64,000 nt of DNA from assembly GCA_964371355.1 (NCBI GenBank), contig CAYJMG010000011.1, forward strand, positions 48,367-112,366, written 5' to 3'. The translations under genes were made by a program, and so were the position numbers. Positions 15,919-24,653 of this stretch are shown here, one piece after another. The number at the start of each line of letters is the position of its first letter. Position 1 is the first letter of the stretch. The notes below the pieces were generated by a model. That model made no database searches. It was not told the DNA's origin and worked only from the letters and a program-made list of their open reading frames with translations. The DNA comes from JACRBR01 sp964371355. Lineage in GTDB: Bacteria > Chloroflexota > Dehalococcoidia > DSTF01 > JACRBR01.

Positions 15919-17318
15919 CAGCGTTCTTGATCGCTGATACGCCGACGGGGGCCGACGCAGAGGCCGTGCCCGTTGCTCCGTCCGATGGCCCACCCGCGAA
16001 CCCGCGCCATCCGTGTCGATCTCAGAAGCTGAGCGAGGGCCAACTGGTCGAGCTGTGGCGCGGTCAGCGGTTCCCGGCAGGGGCGCTGGTGACGCGACAG
16101 GGCGTTCCGGTGCGCGTGATCTCGCCCGGCAGACCAGGACGGGGGCCGGGCCCCGATTTCCGCGGCGCCGCGATCGCCGGGCCGTCCGGCGTGACGCTGC
16201 GTGGCGACGTGGAGCTGCACGTGCGATCTTCGATGTTCGGCGCGCATGGGCACGGTGCGGACGCCGCGTACGCCCACGTGGTGCTGCACGTGGTGTTCGA
16301 GGACGACACGGGGGCGGATACACCGCTGCCGGGCGGGAAGACGGCGCCCGTCGTGGCGCTGGCACCGTGGGTGGCGCGGCGGGCCGACGAGCTGGAGCGC
16401 TGGCTCGCGCGGCCACTGCTCTGGCGGGAGCCGTGCCACGACTCGGTCATGCGGATGGGGCTGGACGGGGTGACGGCCGCGCTGGACGCGGAGGGCGCCC
16501 GGCGGTTCGAGGAAAAGACGCAGCGGTTCGCCGAGATGGCCTCGGCATCCGGGTTGGAGCAGGCGATCTACGAGGGGTTGATGGAGGCGCTGGGGTACGG
16601 CGGGAACGCCGCACAGATGCGTGCGTTGGCGTGCCTCCTGCCGTGGGCGCGACTGCGGGAGCTGACGGCGGAGCATGCGGACCCACTCGCCGCGATGGAA
16701 GGTCTGCTGCTGGGATCGGCGGGGCTGCTGCCGTCGCAGCGGGAGCACCGGGGGCCGGTGGAGCCGTATGTGAGTTCGCTGGAGCGAGCGTTTCAGCGCT
16801 CCGGCCTGCGGGCGCTGCCGGGCGGGACCTGGAAGCTGTGGGGTGTGCGCCCCGAGAACTACCCGGCGCGGCGGATCGCCGGGGCGGCGGCGCTGTTCGG
16901 GCGGCTGGATTCGCCGGTGGCGGCGTTGAGCATCGTCGGGGCACGAAGCGTGCGGGAGGCAACCGGGCCGTTGCTGGTGACGGCGCGTGGGTTCTGGCTG
17001 CGGCGCTACGACGTGTGCGCGGGACCGTGCCGGTTGCCGCCGGCCTTCGTGGGACGATCGCGGGCGCTGGAGATGCTGGTGAACGTGGTGTTGCCGGCAG
17101 GCGCGGCATCCGACGACGAAGAGGTGGCGGCGGCGGCGCGGGTGCTCTTCGACAGGCTGCCGCGACCAGCGGTCTACGGGGCGACGAGGTTCATCGAGAA
17201 TGCCCTGGCGTCGGAGGGCATCAGGGTGCCGGTGAACGCGCGGCGCGCGCAAGGGTTGTTGGCACTGGGCCGCGACTGGTGCACGCGGAACGGATGCGGG
17301 CGCTGTCCCCTCAGTTAG
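15915..17318 (+). CDS. DUF2851 family protein
   Basis: A 467-residue soluble protein of the DUF2851 family. Visible landmarks are LVELWRGQRFP (about 38-48), 'GPDFRGAAI', 'GDVELHVRSSMFGAHGHGADAAYAHVVLHVVFE' (about 94-126), and a Cys-rich C-terminus WCTRNGCGRCPLS that may bind metal. The GDVELH...W/H pattern resembles restriction-like or sugar-processing nucleases, but no activity has been established for the family. It starts at ATG 15915, overlapping the XRE stop by ATGA, and its last 8 bases overlap the convergent tsaD gene. The pairing with an XRE regulator is a useful clue to its control. Confidence 0.82.
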   Translation: MTAFLIADTPTGADAEAVPVAPSDGPPANPRHPCRSQKLSEGQLVELWRGQRFPAGALVTRQGVPVRVISPGRPGRGPGPDFRGAAIAGPSGVTLRGDVELHVRSSMFGAHGHGADAAYAHVVLHVVFEDDTGADTPLPGGKTAPVVALAPWVARRADELERWLARPLLWREPCHDSVMRMGLDGVTAALDAEGARRFEEKTQRFAEMASASGLEQAIYEGLMEALGYGGNAAQMRALACLLPWARLRELTAEHADPLAAMEGLLLGSAGLLPSQREHRGPVEPYVSSLERAFQRSGLRALPGGTWKLWGVRPENYPARRIAGAAALFGRLDSPVAALSIVGARSVREATGPLLVTARGFWLRRYDVCAGPCRLPPAFVGRSRALEMLVNVVLPAGAASDDEEVAAAARVLFDRLPRPAVYGATRFIENALASEGIRVPVNARRAQGLLALGRDWCTRNGCGRCPLS

Positions 17319-18387
17319 TTGCCTGGCGGCTGGTGCGCTGGTCGCCGGCCTGCGCGACGATCGGCCGCGCAGGGCCGGTGGCGAACTTCATACCGGGCTG
17401 CGGGTCGAGATCCCAGCCGGCGCGCAGGTCCTCGAAGCGGTGGTGAGCACAGGCGGCGATCATGGCGCCGTTGTCGGTGCAGAGGACGGGCGGCGGGGCG
17501 AAGACGGGCAGCGGTGAGCGCCGAACTAGGGTCTCGCGCAGCGGCGTGTTGGCGGCGACCCCGCCCGAGAGCAGGATGCAGCGCGCGCCCTCGCGGACGG
17601 CGGCGTCAACGGCCTTTCTGGTGAGCACGTCGACGACCGAAGCCTGAAAGGCGGCGGCGATCTCTTCGCGCGGCGGGGGCGGGCGGGACTCGCCCCGGAC
17701 GGTGTGGAGGACGGCGGTCTTGAGGCCGCTGAAGGAGAAGTCGTCGGTGCCCTTGAGCCAGGCGCGGGGGAGGCGCAGGCGCGGGTTGCCGGCGGTGGAT
17801 GTCTTGCGGGCGGTGCGCTCGATGGCGGGTCCGCCGGGGAAGCCGAGTCCGAGCATGCGGGCGGCCTTGTCGAAGGCCTCGCCGGCGGCGTCGTCGCGGG
17901 TGCGGCCGATGCGACGCTGGTCGCCGTGGGCGCGCATGAGGACGAGGTCGGTGTGGCCGCCGGAGACGATGAGTCCGAGGGCGGGGAGCTCTGGGACGCG
18001 GTAAGGCCGGTCTTCCACTTCGAGCCAGTTGGCGTAGAGATGTGCCTCGAGGTGGTTGACGCCGAGGAGGGGGACGCCGTGGGCGTAGGCGAGGGCCTTG
18101 GCTGTGTTCACGCCGACGAGCAGGGCGCCGGCGAGGCCGGGGCCGGCGGTGACGGCGACGGCAGCGAGGTTGCGCCAGGTGACGGACGCCTCGGCGAGGG
18201 CGGCGTCGACGACCTGGAGGATGACCTCAAGGTGGTGACGGGAGGCGACCTCCGGGACGACGCCGCCGTAGGGGGCGTGGAGGTGAAACTGAGAGGCGAT
18301 GACGTTGGAGCGGACGCGGCGGCCGCCCTCGACGACGGCGGCGGCGGTCTCGTCGCAGGAGGTTTCGATGCCGAGGATCACGGTCAT
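17311..18387 (-). CDS. tsaD: tRNA N6-adenosine threonylcarbamoyltransferase
   Basis: A 358-residue ASKHA-fold enzyme (Kae1/YgjD) that transfers the threonylcarbamoyl group to A37 of ANN-decoding tRNAs. Key features are ILGIETSCDETAAAVV at the N-terminus, the iron-binding HLEAH motif (VNHLEAHLYANW, about 112-123), LIVSGGHTDLVLM (about 141-153), 'DDAAGEAFDKAARMLGL' and the C-terminal 'CTDNGAMIAACAHHRFE'. Length fits the family. TsaB, TsaC and TsaE are not in this window. Confidence 0.97.
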   Translation of the reverse strand: MTVILGIETSCDETAAAVVEGGRRVRSNVIASQFHLHAPYGGVVPEVASRHHLEVILQVVDAALAEASVTWRNLAAVAVTAGPGLAGALLVGVNTAKALAYAHGVPLLGVNHLEAHLYANWLEVEDRPYRVPELPALGLIVSGGHTDLVLMRAHGDQRRIGRTRDDAAGEAFDKAARMLGLGFPGGPAIERTARKTSTAGNPRLRLPRAWLKGTDDFSFSGLKTAVLHTVRGESRPPPPREEIAAAFQASVVDVLTRKAVDAAVREGARCILLSGGVAANTPLRETLVRRSPLPVFAPPPVLCTDNGAMIAACAHHRFEDLRAGWDLDPQPGMKFATGPARPIVAQAGDQRTSRQATN

Positions 18388-18453
18388 TAGTCGTTAGTCT
18401 GTAGGGGTCGGGTCGCTGGTCGCTGGTGATTGGTTACCTATGTGATTGGCGGG

Positions 18454-19356
18454 CTACACCGGGAGGGGGAGGTCGATGGGGTGGCGGCGGACTTCGGCCA
18501 TGATGCGGGCGGCGGTGGCTTCGTCGGGGGCGCACATGGGGAGGCGGAACGGGCCGCACTCGAACCCGAGCTGGTTGAGGGCGTACTTCACGGGGATGGG
18601 GTTGGTGACGATGAAGAGCGCGTCGATGAGAGGCAGGAGGCGGCGATGGATCGCGGCAGCGCGGGCCGTCTCGCCGTCGGCCATGGCGGCGACGAGTTGG
18701 GCGAGCTGGCGGCCGACGAGGTGGGAGGCGACCGAGATGACGCCGTGCCCGCCGAGGGCCATGATCCCGAAGGTGTCCTCGTCGTTGCCGGACCAGACGC
18801 GGAAGGACGGGCCTGCGTCCTCGATGATGCGGGCGATCTGGGCCATGTTGGCGCTGGACTCTTTGACCCCGAGGATGTTGCCCTCTCTCGAGAGGCGGAC
18901 CTGGGTGTCGGCGGTCATATTGACGCCGGTGCGGCCGGGGATGTTGTACATGATGCAGGGGCGCTCGACGGCCTGGGCGATCGCGGCGAAGTGGCGGTAG
19001 AGGCCCTCTTGGGTCGGCTTGTTGTAGTAGGGGGCGGTAAGCAGCACCGCATCGGCGCCCGCGCGGACGGCCTCGCGCGAAAATTCGATGCTGTCGGCGG
19101 TACAGTTGTCGCCGGAACCGGCGATGACCCAACCGCGTTCGCCGACGGCGTCTTTCACCTCGCCCCAGAGCCGGACCTTCTCGGCGATGGAGATGGTGGG
19201 GGCTTCGCCGGTCGTACCAGTTATGACAAGTCCTTGCGAGCCGGAATCGAGGAGGGCGATGGCCAGGCGGCGGGCCTGGGCGTAGTCGATGGCGCCATCG
19301 GGCCGCATGGGGGTGACCATGGCGGTGAGGAGTCGTCCGGGGTCCAGGTTGGTCAT
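18454..19356 (-). CDS. dapA: 4-hydroxy-tetrahydrodipicolinate synthase
   Basis: A 300-residue Schiff-base aldolase that condenses pyruvate with aspartate semialdehyde, the first committed step to lysine and diaminopimelate. The protein shows GTTGEAPTI (substrate loop, about 42-50), YYNKPTQEGLY (about 104-114), MYNIPGRTG (about 130-138) and the catalytic lysine in ILGVKESSAN. The ATG at 19354-19356 gives the normal family length; an upstream in-frame extension is Arg/Pro-rich and rejected. asd, which makes its substrate, is the next gene upstream, separated by 250 bp. Confidence 0.96.
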   Translation of the reverse strand: MTNLDPGRLLTAMVTPMRPDGAIDYAQARRLAIALLDSGSQGLVITGTTGEAPTISIAEKVRLWGEVKDAVGERGWVIAGSGDNCTADSIEFSREAVRAGADAVLLTAPYYNKPTQEGLYRHFAAIAQAVERPCIMYNIPGRTGVNMTADTQVRLSREGNILGVKESSANMAQIARIIEDAGPSFRVWSGNDEDTFGIMALGGHGVISVASHLVGRQLAQLVAAMADGETARAAAIHRRLLPLIDALFIVTNPIPVKYALNQLGFECGPFRLPMCAPDEATAARIMAEVRRHPIDLPLPV

Positions 19357-19606
19357 GGCTCGTACCTGCGGATGGAGTTTGTTTTGGATTTCTCGGCTTA
19401 GGGGCCGGGAGGGCACGTTTTCCCACTCGCGGGGGCTTCGGCGCCGAGCGCGCCAGGTACCGCCGGGGAGGTCGACACGTTCGCTGAGGCGATCATACGG
19501 GGTGGCGGGTCGGATCTCCAAGCGTACCGTGGCACTTTGGGGAGATTTTCGCACCGCAAACCGCGGCGCGGGCGCTCACCGCGGGCGCAACGCCCGGGCT
19601 CGCCCT

Positions 19607-20629
19607 CTAGACGAGGCCGCGCTTGATCATTTCTTCGGCGATCTGGATGGCGTTGAGGGCGGCGCCTTTGCGGATGTTGTCGTTGGAGATCCACATGGCG
19701 ATGCCGTTGGGGTTGGACATGTCCTCGCGGATGCGGCCGACGTAGACGGGGTCCTTGTGAGCGGCGGCGCGCGGCGTGGGGTAGAGGTTGACGGCGGGCT
19801 CGTCCTGGACGACGACACCGGGTGCATCGCGCAGGATCTCGCGGACGTCGTCGGCCTTCATGGGGCGCTCGAACTCGACGTGTGCGGCGACGCTGTGGGC
19901 GAAGAACACGGGGACGCGCACGCAGGTGGCGGAGAGAGGGAGATCGGGCTCGTGCATGATCTTGCGCGTCTCGGCCATCATCTTCCACTCCTCCTTCGTG
20001 TAGCCGCTGTCCATGAAGGTGTCTACATGCGGCAGGACGTTGAAGGCGATCTCGTGGGGATAGACGTGGGGAACGCTGCCGTGGCCCTTCGACCAGGCGT
20101 GCGACTGCTCTTCCAACTCGTGGACGGCGGCGGTGCCGGTGCCGGAGACGGACTGGTAGGTGTCGGCGACGACGCGGGTGACGCGGTTGAGCTTATGGAG
20201 CGGCCAGAGGCACATGACGAGCGGCGTCGTGGAGCAGTTGGGGATGGCGACGATGTTCTTGTGGCAGGCCACATCGTCGGGGTTGATCTCGGGCACGACG
20301 AGGGGAACGTCGGGCTCCTGGCGCCACACGCTTGAGTCGTCGATGGCGATGGCGCCGACTTTCCGCGCGACCTCGCCGTACTCCTTCGAGGCGGCGCTGG
20401 TGGCGGAGATGAAGACGAAGTCGGCGCCCTTGATGGCGTCGTGGGTGGTGACCTCGACGGTGATCTCGCCTTCACCGAAGTGGATGCGGGTACCGGCGGA
20501 GCGCTCAGTGGCGAGGAGCTTCAGCGACTTGAGGGGGAAGCGGCGCTCCTGGGCGATCGTGAGGAACTCGCGACCGACGACGCCAGTGGCGCCGATGACG
20601 GCGACGTTATACAGCTTCTGCCCAGACAT
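19607..20629 (-). CDS. asd: Aspartate-semialdehyde dehydrogenase
   Basis: A 340-residue NADPH-dependent enzyme that reduces aspartyl phosphate to aspartate semialdehyde, feeding dapA just downstream. The Rossmann motif VAVIGATGVVGREFL begins at about residue 8, the catalytic cysteine lies in IPNCSTTPLV (about 130), and the substrate-binding 'SGTGTAAVHELEEQ' and 'CVRVPVFFAHS' regions are present. An in-frame extension of 23 codons upstream is possible, but the MSGQKLYNVAVIG start fits homologues better. Intergenic micro-repeats follow its 5' side (20700-20761). Confidence 0.95.
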   Translation of the reverse strand: MSGQKLYNVAVIGATGVVGREFLTIAQERRFPLKSLKLLATERSAGTRIHFGEGEITVEVTTHDAIKGADFVFISATSAASKEYGEVARKVGAIAIDDSSVWRQEPDVPLVVPEINPDDVACHKNIVAIPNCSTTPLVMCLWPLHKLNRVTRVVADTYQSVSGTGTAAVHELEEQSHAWSKGHGSVPHVYPHEIAFNVLPHVDTFMDSGYTKEEWKMMAETRKIMHEPDLPLSATCVRVPVFFAHSVAAHVEFERPMKADDVREILRDAPGVVVQDEPAVNLYPTPRAAAHKDPVYVGRIREDMSNPNGIAMWISNDNIRKGAALNAIQIAEEMIKRGLV

Positions 20630-20699
20630 GGCGTGTATCCCCGAACTTGCTCCAGAAATGAGATCAGCCGCGTGCGCGGCCTCGACCACATGATACACG

Positions 20700-20761
20700 A
20701 TTGGGTTGGGCGTTGGGCGTTGGGCCGTTGGGGCTTGGGGCTGGGATTGGTCGTTGGGCGT
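20700..20761. repeat. Degenerate GTTGGGCGT micro-repeats
   Basis: A run of imperfect copies of 'ggttgggcgttggg' between asd and the next gene. Similar runs built on gtcagt, gtggacagt or ttagtcg occur in many gaps of this window. Confidence 0.7.
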
Positions 20762-20795
20762 CAGGGGGTGGAGGTGAGAGAGGCGGGCGGGGGGA

Positions 20796-21266
20796 TTAGT
20801 TGACCTCGGCGGCCAGTTCGGTGAAGAGGCCGTCGAGGAGATCGCGGGCGAACTCTTCGCCGCGAAGGGGGATGGAGGCCACGCGCCAGTTGATGCGGCG
20901 ATTGCTGGCCGAGCGGCGCTCCATCTCGGTGCGCAGGCGGTAGGCGGCTGCGCGGGCTTCGTCGCCGTTGGTCTCGGGGAGGAAGCCGACTATGTAGGCG
21001 CCCTCGACCCACTCCAGGTTGTCGGAGCGGCGGAGAACCTCGCGGACGGTCTTGACGGCGAACTCGGACTCGACCCGGGAGATGCGCTCGCCGGCGAGAA
21101 GGCGTGGAGTGATGACGATGACTGAGAGGGGCCGGTCGTAGCGGCGGGCCCGCCAGATCTCGTCGTCGAGGGCCTGGAGCATGCTTGCGGGCACGGCGAA
21201 ATGGACGGCGCCGGGGGCGGACGCAGACGGAGACGGGGGAGCGGGTTCCCTCTTGAAGAGCGGCAT
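20796..21266 (-). CDS. Degenerate GGDEF-like domain protein
   Basis: A 156-residue protein. After a short Pro/Ser-rich leader (residues 1-20), it follows the outline of a nucleotide cyclase fold: ALDDEIWRARRYDRPLSVIVIT (about 30-50, equivalent to the first helix and strand of GGDEF domains), VREVLRRSDNLEWVEGAYIVGFLPET (about 80-105) and a C-terminal 'RRINWRVASIP' strand. The GG[D/E]EF signature itself is absent ('GAYIV' occupies the turn), so catalysis is unlikely and a c-di-GMP-independent structural or sensing role is possible. The ATG at 21264-21266 has an excellent GGAAGGAG ribosome binding site. Divergent from the hydrolase gene. Confidence 0.6.
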   Translation of the reverse strand: MPLFKREPAPPSPSASAPGAVHFAVPASMLQALDDEIWRARRYDRPLSVIVITPRLLAGERISRVESEFAVKTVREVLRRSDNLEWVEGAYIVGFLPETNGDEARAAAYRLRTEMERRSASNRRINWRVASIPLRGEEFARDLLDGLFTELAAEVN

Positions 21267-21391
21267 AAGCTCCTTCCTATAGATGAGGTCGGCGAGGGAG
21301 GGGACGGGCTGAATGGGCGTGCCGTTACAGTGTCGCGACGGTTTGGGGAAGGCTGTGCGGGCGGCCGCGGGGGTGTGTAGGCTGGACGACC

Positions 21392-22258
21392 ATGAGGCGA
21401 TGGGAGACAGGGACAACGGAGCTGGCGGACGGGGTATTCGCCTACGTGCAGGCTACGGGCGCCTTCTGCATCGCGAACGCGGGGATCATCGCGGGCGGGG
21501 CGGTGGGGACGACGGTGGTGGACGCGCTGTTCACGCCGGCCATGACACGCACACTCATCGACCAGGTGAAGCGCGTGTCGATGCGTCCTATCGCGCGGCT
21601 GGTGAGCACGCACCACCATGTGGACCACACGCTGGGCAACGCGCTGTTTCCGCGCGACACGGAGATCCTGGCGCACGCGCGGGCGAAGGCGGAGATGGAG
21701 CGGGTGGGGCTGGGCGTGCTGCGGATCATCGAGCGGATGGCGCCACACTTCGCGGGTCAGCTTGAAGACATCGAGGAGCGGCTGCCGGACGTCACGTTCG
21801 ACGGCGAGGCGCTGGAGATCGAGGCGGGCGGGAGAAGTGCGCGGCTGCTGCACTTCGGGACGGCGCACACGCGCGGAGACGTGATGGTGCACCTGCCGGC
21901 GGAGAAGATCCTGTTCCTGGGCGACGTTGGGTTCTTCGAGGTGACGCCGATGGCGTTCGAGGGCCACGTGGGGAACTGGATCCGGACGTGCGACCGGGTG
22001 CTGGAGGAGATCGACGCGGAGGTGCTGGTGCCGGGGCACGGGCCTATCGGCACGAAGGAGGAGCTGCGGGCCTTCCGGGGTTATCTACGATTGGTGTATG
22101 AGGGATCGCGGGCGGCGTTCGATGCCGGGGCGACGGAGGCGGAGGCAGTGGCGTCATTCGATCTGGGGAAGTATGCGGAGTGGGGGGAGCCAGAGCGGCT
22201 CTCGATCAACGTGGCGCGGTGCTTTCAGGAGTTTCGGGGGGAGATCGCTGACGCTTAG
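21392..22258 (+). CDS. Metallo-beta-lactamase-fold hydrolase
   Basis: A 288-residue enzyme of the glyoxalase II-like metallo-hydrolase superfamily. The zinc motif is THHHVDHTLGNALF (about 70-83), followed by HFGTAHTRGDVMVHL, FLGDVGFFE and VPGHGPIGTKEEL (about 213-225), which together supply the metal ligands. No signal peptide is visible. The N-terminal 'ADGVFAYVQATGAFCIANAG' fits the SoxH/quinoprotein relay-like subgroup. The substrate cannot be told from sequence. Confidence 0.85.
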   Translation: MRRWETGTTELADGVFAYVQATGAFCIANAGIIAGGAVGTTVVDALFTPAMTRTLIDQVKRVSMRPIARLVSTHHHVDHTLGNALFPRDTEILAHARAKAEMERVGLGVLRIIERMAPHFAGQLEDIEERLPDVTFDGEALEIEAGGRSARLLHFGTAHTRGDVMVHLPAEKILFLGDVGFFEVTPMAFEGHVGNWIRTCDRVLEEIDAEVLVPGHGPIGTKEELRAFRGYLRLVYEGSRAAFDAGATEAEAVASFDLGKYAEWGEPERLSINVARCFQEFRGEIADA

Positions 22259-22301
22259 TGGACAGTTAACAGTGGACAGTGGACAGACAAGGGACAAAGG
22301 A
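22257..22301. repeat. GTGGACAGT micro-repeats
   Basis: Three to four imperfect copies of 'gtggacagt' directly after the stop of the hydrolase gene; related runs follow other genes at 23006-23068, 58361-58412 and 59353-59385. Confidence 0.7.
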
Positions 22302-22322
22302 AGTTGGGAGTAGGAGCGAGCA

Positions 22323-23009
22323 ATGGAGATTCGGACGAAGGACGTGGTGTTTCCGGCGAACGGGGTGGAGGGGGCGGGGTACCTGGCGCAGCCTGACGAT
22401 GCGATGACGCATCCGGGCGTGATCGTGATCCAGGAGTGGTGGGGGCTGGACGGGCACATCAAGAGCATCGCGGAGCGCTTTGCGCGCGAGGGGTTCGTGG
22501 CGCTGGCGCCGGACATGTACCACGGGCAGATCGCGACGGAACCGGACGAAGCGCGGAAGCTGGCGATGGCGCTGAACCGGGATCAGGCGGCGAAGGATCT
22601 GGGCGGGGCGGCCGCATATCTGGTCTCGCTGGCCGAGGTGACTCCGAAGAAGATCGGGGCGATAGGTTTCTGCATGGGCGGGAGCATGACGCTGATGCTG
22701 GCGGCGGCGAACAGTGACGTCGCGGCGGCGGCGCCGTTTTATGCCGGCTTCAGGCCGGGGCCGGATGAGTTGGCGCGGATCGAGGCGGAGCTGTTCTGCG
22801 CGTTCGGGGCGGAGGACGGCGGGATACCGCTGGACCAGGTGCGTGTCTTCGAGGAGACGCTGCGGGCGCAGGGGAAGAACGCGGTAGTGAAGGTGTACGA
22901 AGGGGCGCCGCACTCGTTCTTCAACGATACGAAGGAGAGCTACCGTCCGGCGGCGGCGCAGGACGCATGGGAGCACGCGCTGGACCTGTTTCGGCGGGTG
23001 CTGGTTTAG
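22323..23009 (+). CDS. Dienelactone hydrolase family protein
   Basis: A 228-residue alpha/beta hydrolase. The nucleophile elbow is GFCMGGSM (Cys at about 121), as in carboxymethylenebutenolidase, and the catalytic histidine is in APHSFFND (about 200). The acidic residue is probably in 'AFGAEDGGIP'. The N-terminus carries the conserved VIVIQEWWGLDGHIKSIAERFAREGFVALAPDMYHG. It is cytoplasmic and lacks a signal peptide. In vivo substrates of such stand-alone DLH enzymes are mostly unknown. Micro-repeats flank it on both sides. Confidence 0.9.
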   Translation: MEIRTKDVVFPANGVEGAGYLAQPDDAMTHPGVIVIQEWWGLDGHIKSIAERFAREGFVALAPDMYHGQIATEPDEARKLAMALNRDQAAKDLGGAAAYLVSLAEVTPKKIGAIGFCMGGSMTLMLAAANSDVAAAAPFYAGFRPGPDELARIEAELFCAFGAEDGGIPLDQVRVFEETLRAQGKNAVVKVYEGAPHSFFNDTKESYRPAAAQDAWEHALDLFRRVLV

Positions 23010-23079
23010 GGGACGGAGAGGCGATAGCGGACAGGGGCCAGTCGACAGGGGACAGGGGGCAAGCCTGGGCCGGTGACGA

Positions 23080-23307
23080 ATGACCAATGAGTGGGACGGT
23101 GGCAACGGGGACGACGTCGAGGACGAGGAGGAGTTCGGGCCGGGGAGCGCGGACTACGACCTTTCGGAGGAGCACGGGTATCGGTGGGAGCCGGAGGGAG
23201 ACGGGGGCGGCGGCCCGATCCCGCAGTGGGCGATGGTGTTGGTGACGTTGCTGGTGGTGTCGGGGCTGTTGCTGCCGGCGGTGCTGTTGATCTATCGGTA
23301 CGGGTAG
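23080..23307 (+). CDS. Small single-pass membrane protein
   Basis: A 75-residue protein: an acidic, Gly-rich N-terminal half (about residues 1-47; many Asp/Glu), then one clear transmembrane helix (WAMVLVTLLVVSGLLLPAVLLIY) and a two-residue tail. No family recognised. Position between the DLH gene and a convergent unknown gene gives no functional clue. The distinct amphipathic layout (acidic cytosolic or outer segment plus C-terminal anchor) makes it likely to be a real gene. Confidence 0.6.
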   Translation: MTNEWDGGNGDDVEDEEEFGPGSADYDLSEEHGYRWEPEGDGGGGPIPQWAMVLVTLLVVSGLLLPAVLLIYRYG

Positions 23308-23331
23308 TCGTTGGCCGTTAGTCGTTAGCGT

Positions 23332-23742
23332 TCAGGCAGGGACGAGGTCGCGATCGCGATTTGTGGTGACGGCCCATTCTTCGAGCTGCGTTGGGGCGGT
23401 GGGGTGGCGGCGGACGGGCTGGGCATAGTCGGCGGGGATGTCGATGGAGTCGGGATCGACCGCCTGCTCGTTGACGAAACGGCTGACCTCGGACTTGTTG
23501 GCGTCGTACATGGCGCCGACAGTGGGGGCGACGAGGATCGACATCCAGCCGGACATGATGGCGGCGGCGGCATCAGCGAGGGGGCGCGCGATGGTGTCGA
23601 GCGCCTGCGGCCGGGCAAGGCCGAAGGGGTCGAGCCAGGATCGGGCGCCGGCGCGCAGGTATGCGGTCCAGAGGTCGGTGTTGTTGGCGGCGGCGTCGAA
23701 CGCGCCCGGGCGCGCGCCCCCGCTGTGGCGGTCCTGTTCCAT
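23332..23742 (-). CDS. Hypothetical protein
   Basis: A 136-residue soluble protein that I do not recognise. The central part (about 25-85: WTAYLRAGARSWLDPFGLARPQALDTIARPLADAAAAIMSGWMSILVAPTVGAMYD) is a pair of amphipathic helices with Trp residues, and the C-terminus is charged. The reading frame is the only one here with a reasonable amino-acid mix. Convergent with the small membrane protein gene. Confidence 0.55.
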   Translation of the reverse strand: MEQDRHSGGARPGAFDAAANNTDLWTAYLRAGARSWLDPFGLARPQALDTIARPLADAAAAIMSGWMSILVAPTVGAMYDANKSEVSRFVNEQAVDPDSIDIPADYAQPVRRHPTAPTQLEEWAVTTNRDRDLVPA

Positions 23743-24104
23743 GTCAGTCGCTTCCCGGCCCGGGGCTGGTGGTGACGGGGTGTCGCCGGCAATCAGCGTG
23801 CCCGGGTCCGTCGGTCTGCCCGGCCTGGCCGGCCGGGCTGGATCATGAGCCAGCGGCTCGAGTCCCTATGATAGCGCACGGCTGCAAGGTTGTCAGGCAG
23901 GCAGTACGACGATTTGGTTACGGATCTGGAGGCTTTTCGACACGGCAAGAGGAGGTGGTTGGCCTCCGGCCGGGAGCGGTCAGCGGTCAGCGGTCAGTTT
24001 GGGATCGTGGGGCCGCTGGCCGGGGGCGGACAGGTTTAAGGACCTGTCCGTACGGGTACGTCCGTACGGGATTGTGACTCGTCTGTTGTAGGGCTGGTGC
24101 GCGG
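23743..24104. other. Intergenic gap with repeats
   Basis: No gene is supported. The gap contains gtcagcg micro-repeats (about 23976-24004) and a palindromic GACAGGT repeat at 24027-24050 followed by 'tacgggtacg/gtccgtacgg' copies. Confidence 0.6.
24027..24050. repeat. Dispersed GACAGGTC palindrome, copy 1
   Basis: CGGACAGGT and ACCTGTCCG form a 9-bp hairpin with a 6-base loop, followed by TACGGG. The same unit occurs at 60073-60098 and 61010-61031. Confidence 0.75.
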
Positions 24105-24653
24105 TTACTTTATGGGGACGGACCAGTCGGCGCCGGAGGCTTCGGGGGTCATGCGCTCTTCGTCGGGGTGCTTCTCGTCGTACTTGGAGGTGATGTAGTA
24201 CATGAGGATGGACTCTTCTTCGCCGAGGGACATGTAGCCGTGCCAGACGCCGGGGGGGATGCTGAGGACGCGGCGGTTGTTGTCGCCGAGGTAGACCCAC
24301 TTCACGTTGCGGGCGTCGTCCATGAGGCCGACTTTCAGGTTGCCCTTGATGACGAACCAGTGGTCGGTCTGGTGCTGGTGGCGGTGCCAGGCGACGACGC
24401 GGTTGGGGTAGGCCCAGGTGATGTTGATGTCGCCGGCCATGTCTACGGTGCCATCGCCGGTGAAGCCGAAGACGTCGCAGGCGCGGCGGGCGCGGTCGTC
24501 GTCGAAGAGGCGGGGGACGGACAGCGTGGCGTCGGCGACGGTGTTTTTCTTGCTGGCGGGCTTGCGGGCGGCGTCACGGGCGGCCTGGCGGGCAGGCTTG
24601 CGGCCGCTGGCGGAGGCCTTTGTCGGCGCGGGCTTCTTTGTGGTTTTCGGCAC
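24105..24653 (-). CDS. RmlC-like cupin (dTDP-sugar epimerase-like) with basic N-terminal tail
   Basis: A 182-residue protein. Residues about 1-40 are a Lys/Ala/Pro/Arg-rich tail resembling histone H1 repeats (TTKKPAPTKASASGRKPARQ and on). Residues 45-175 are a double-stranded beta-helix: WAYPNRVVAWHRHQHQTDHWFVIKGNLKVGL supplies His ligands, and RVLSIPPGVWHGYMSLGEEES the second cupin motif. The relationship to dTDP-4-dehydrorhamnose 3,5-epimerase is supported by rmlD next door, but the usual RmlC 'RGLHYQ' motif is not kept, so the exact reaction is uncertain. The GTG at 24651-24653 has a GAAGGA ribosome binding site; longer frames upstream are rejected. Confidence 0.75.
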   Translation of the reverse strand: MPKTTKKPAPTKASASGRKPARQAARDAARKPASKKNTVADATLSVPRLFDDDRARRACDVFGFTGDGTVDMAGDINITWAYPNRVVAWHRHQHQTDHWFVIKGNLKVGLMDDARNVKWVYLGDNNRRVLSIPPGVWHGYMSLGEEESILMYYITSKYDEKHPDEERMTPEASGADWSVPIK

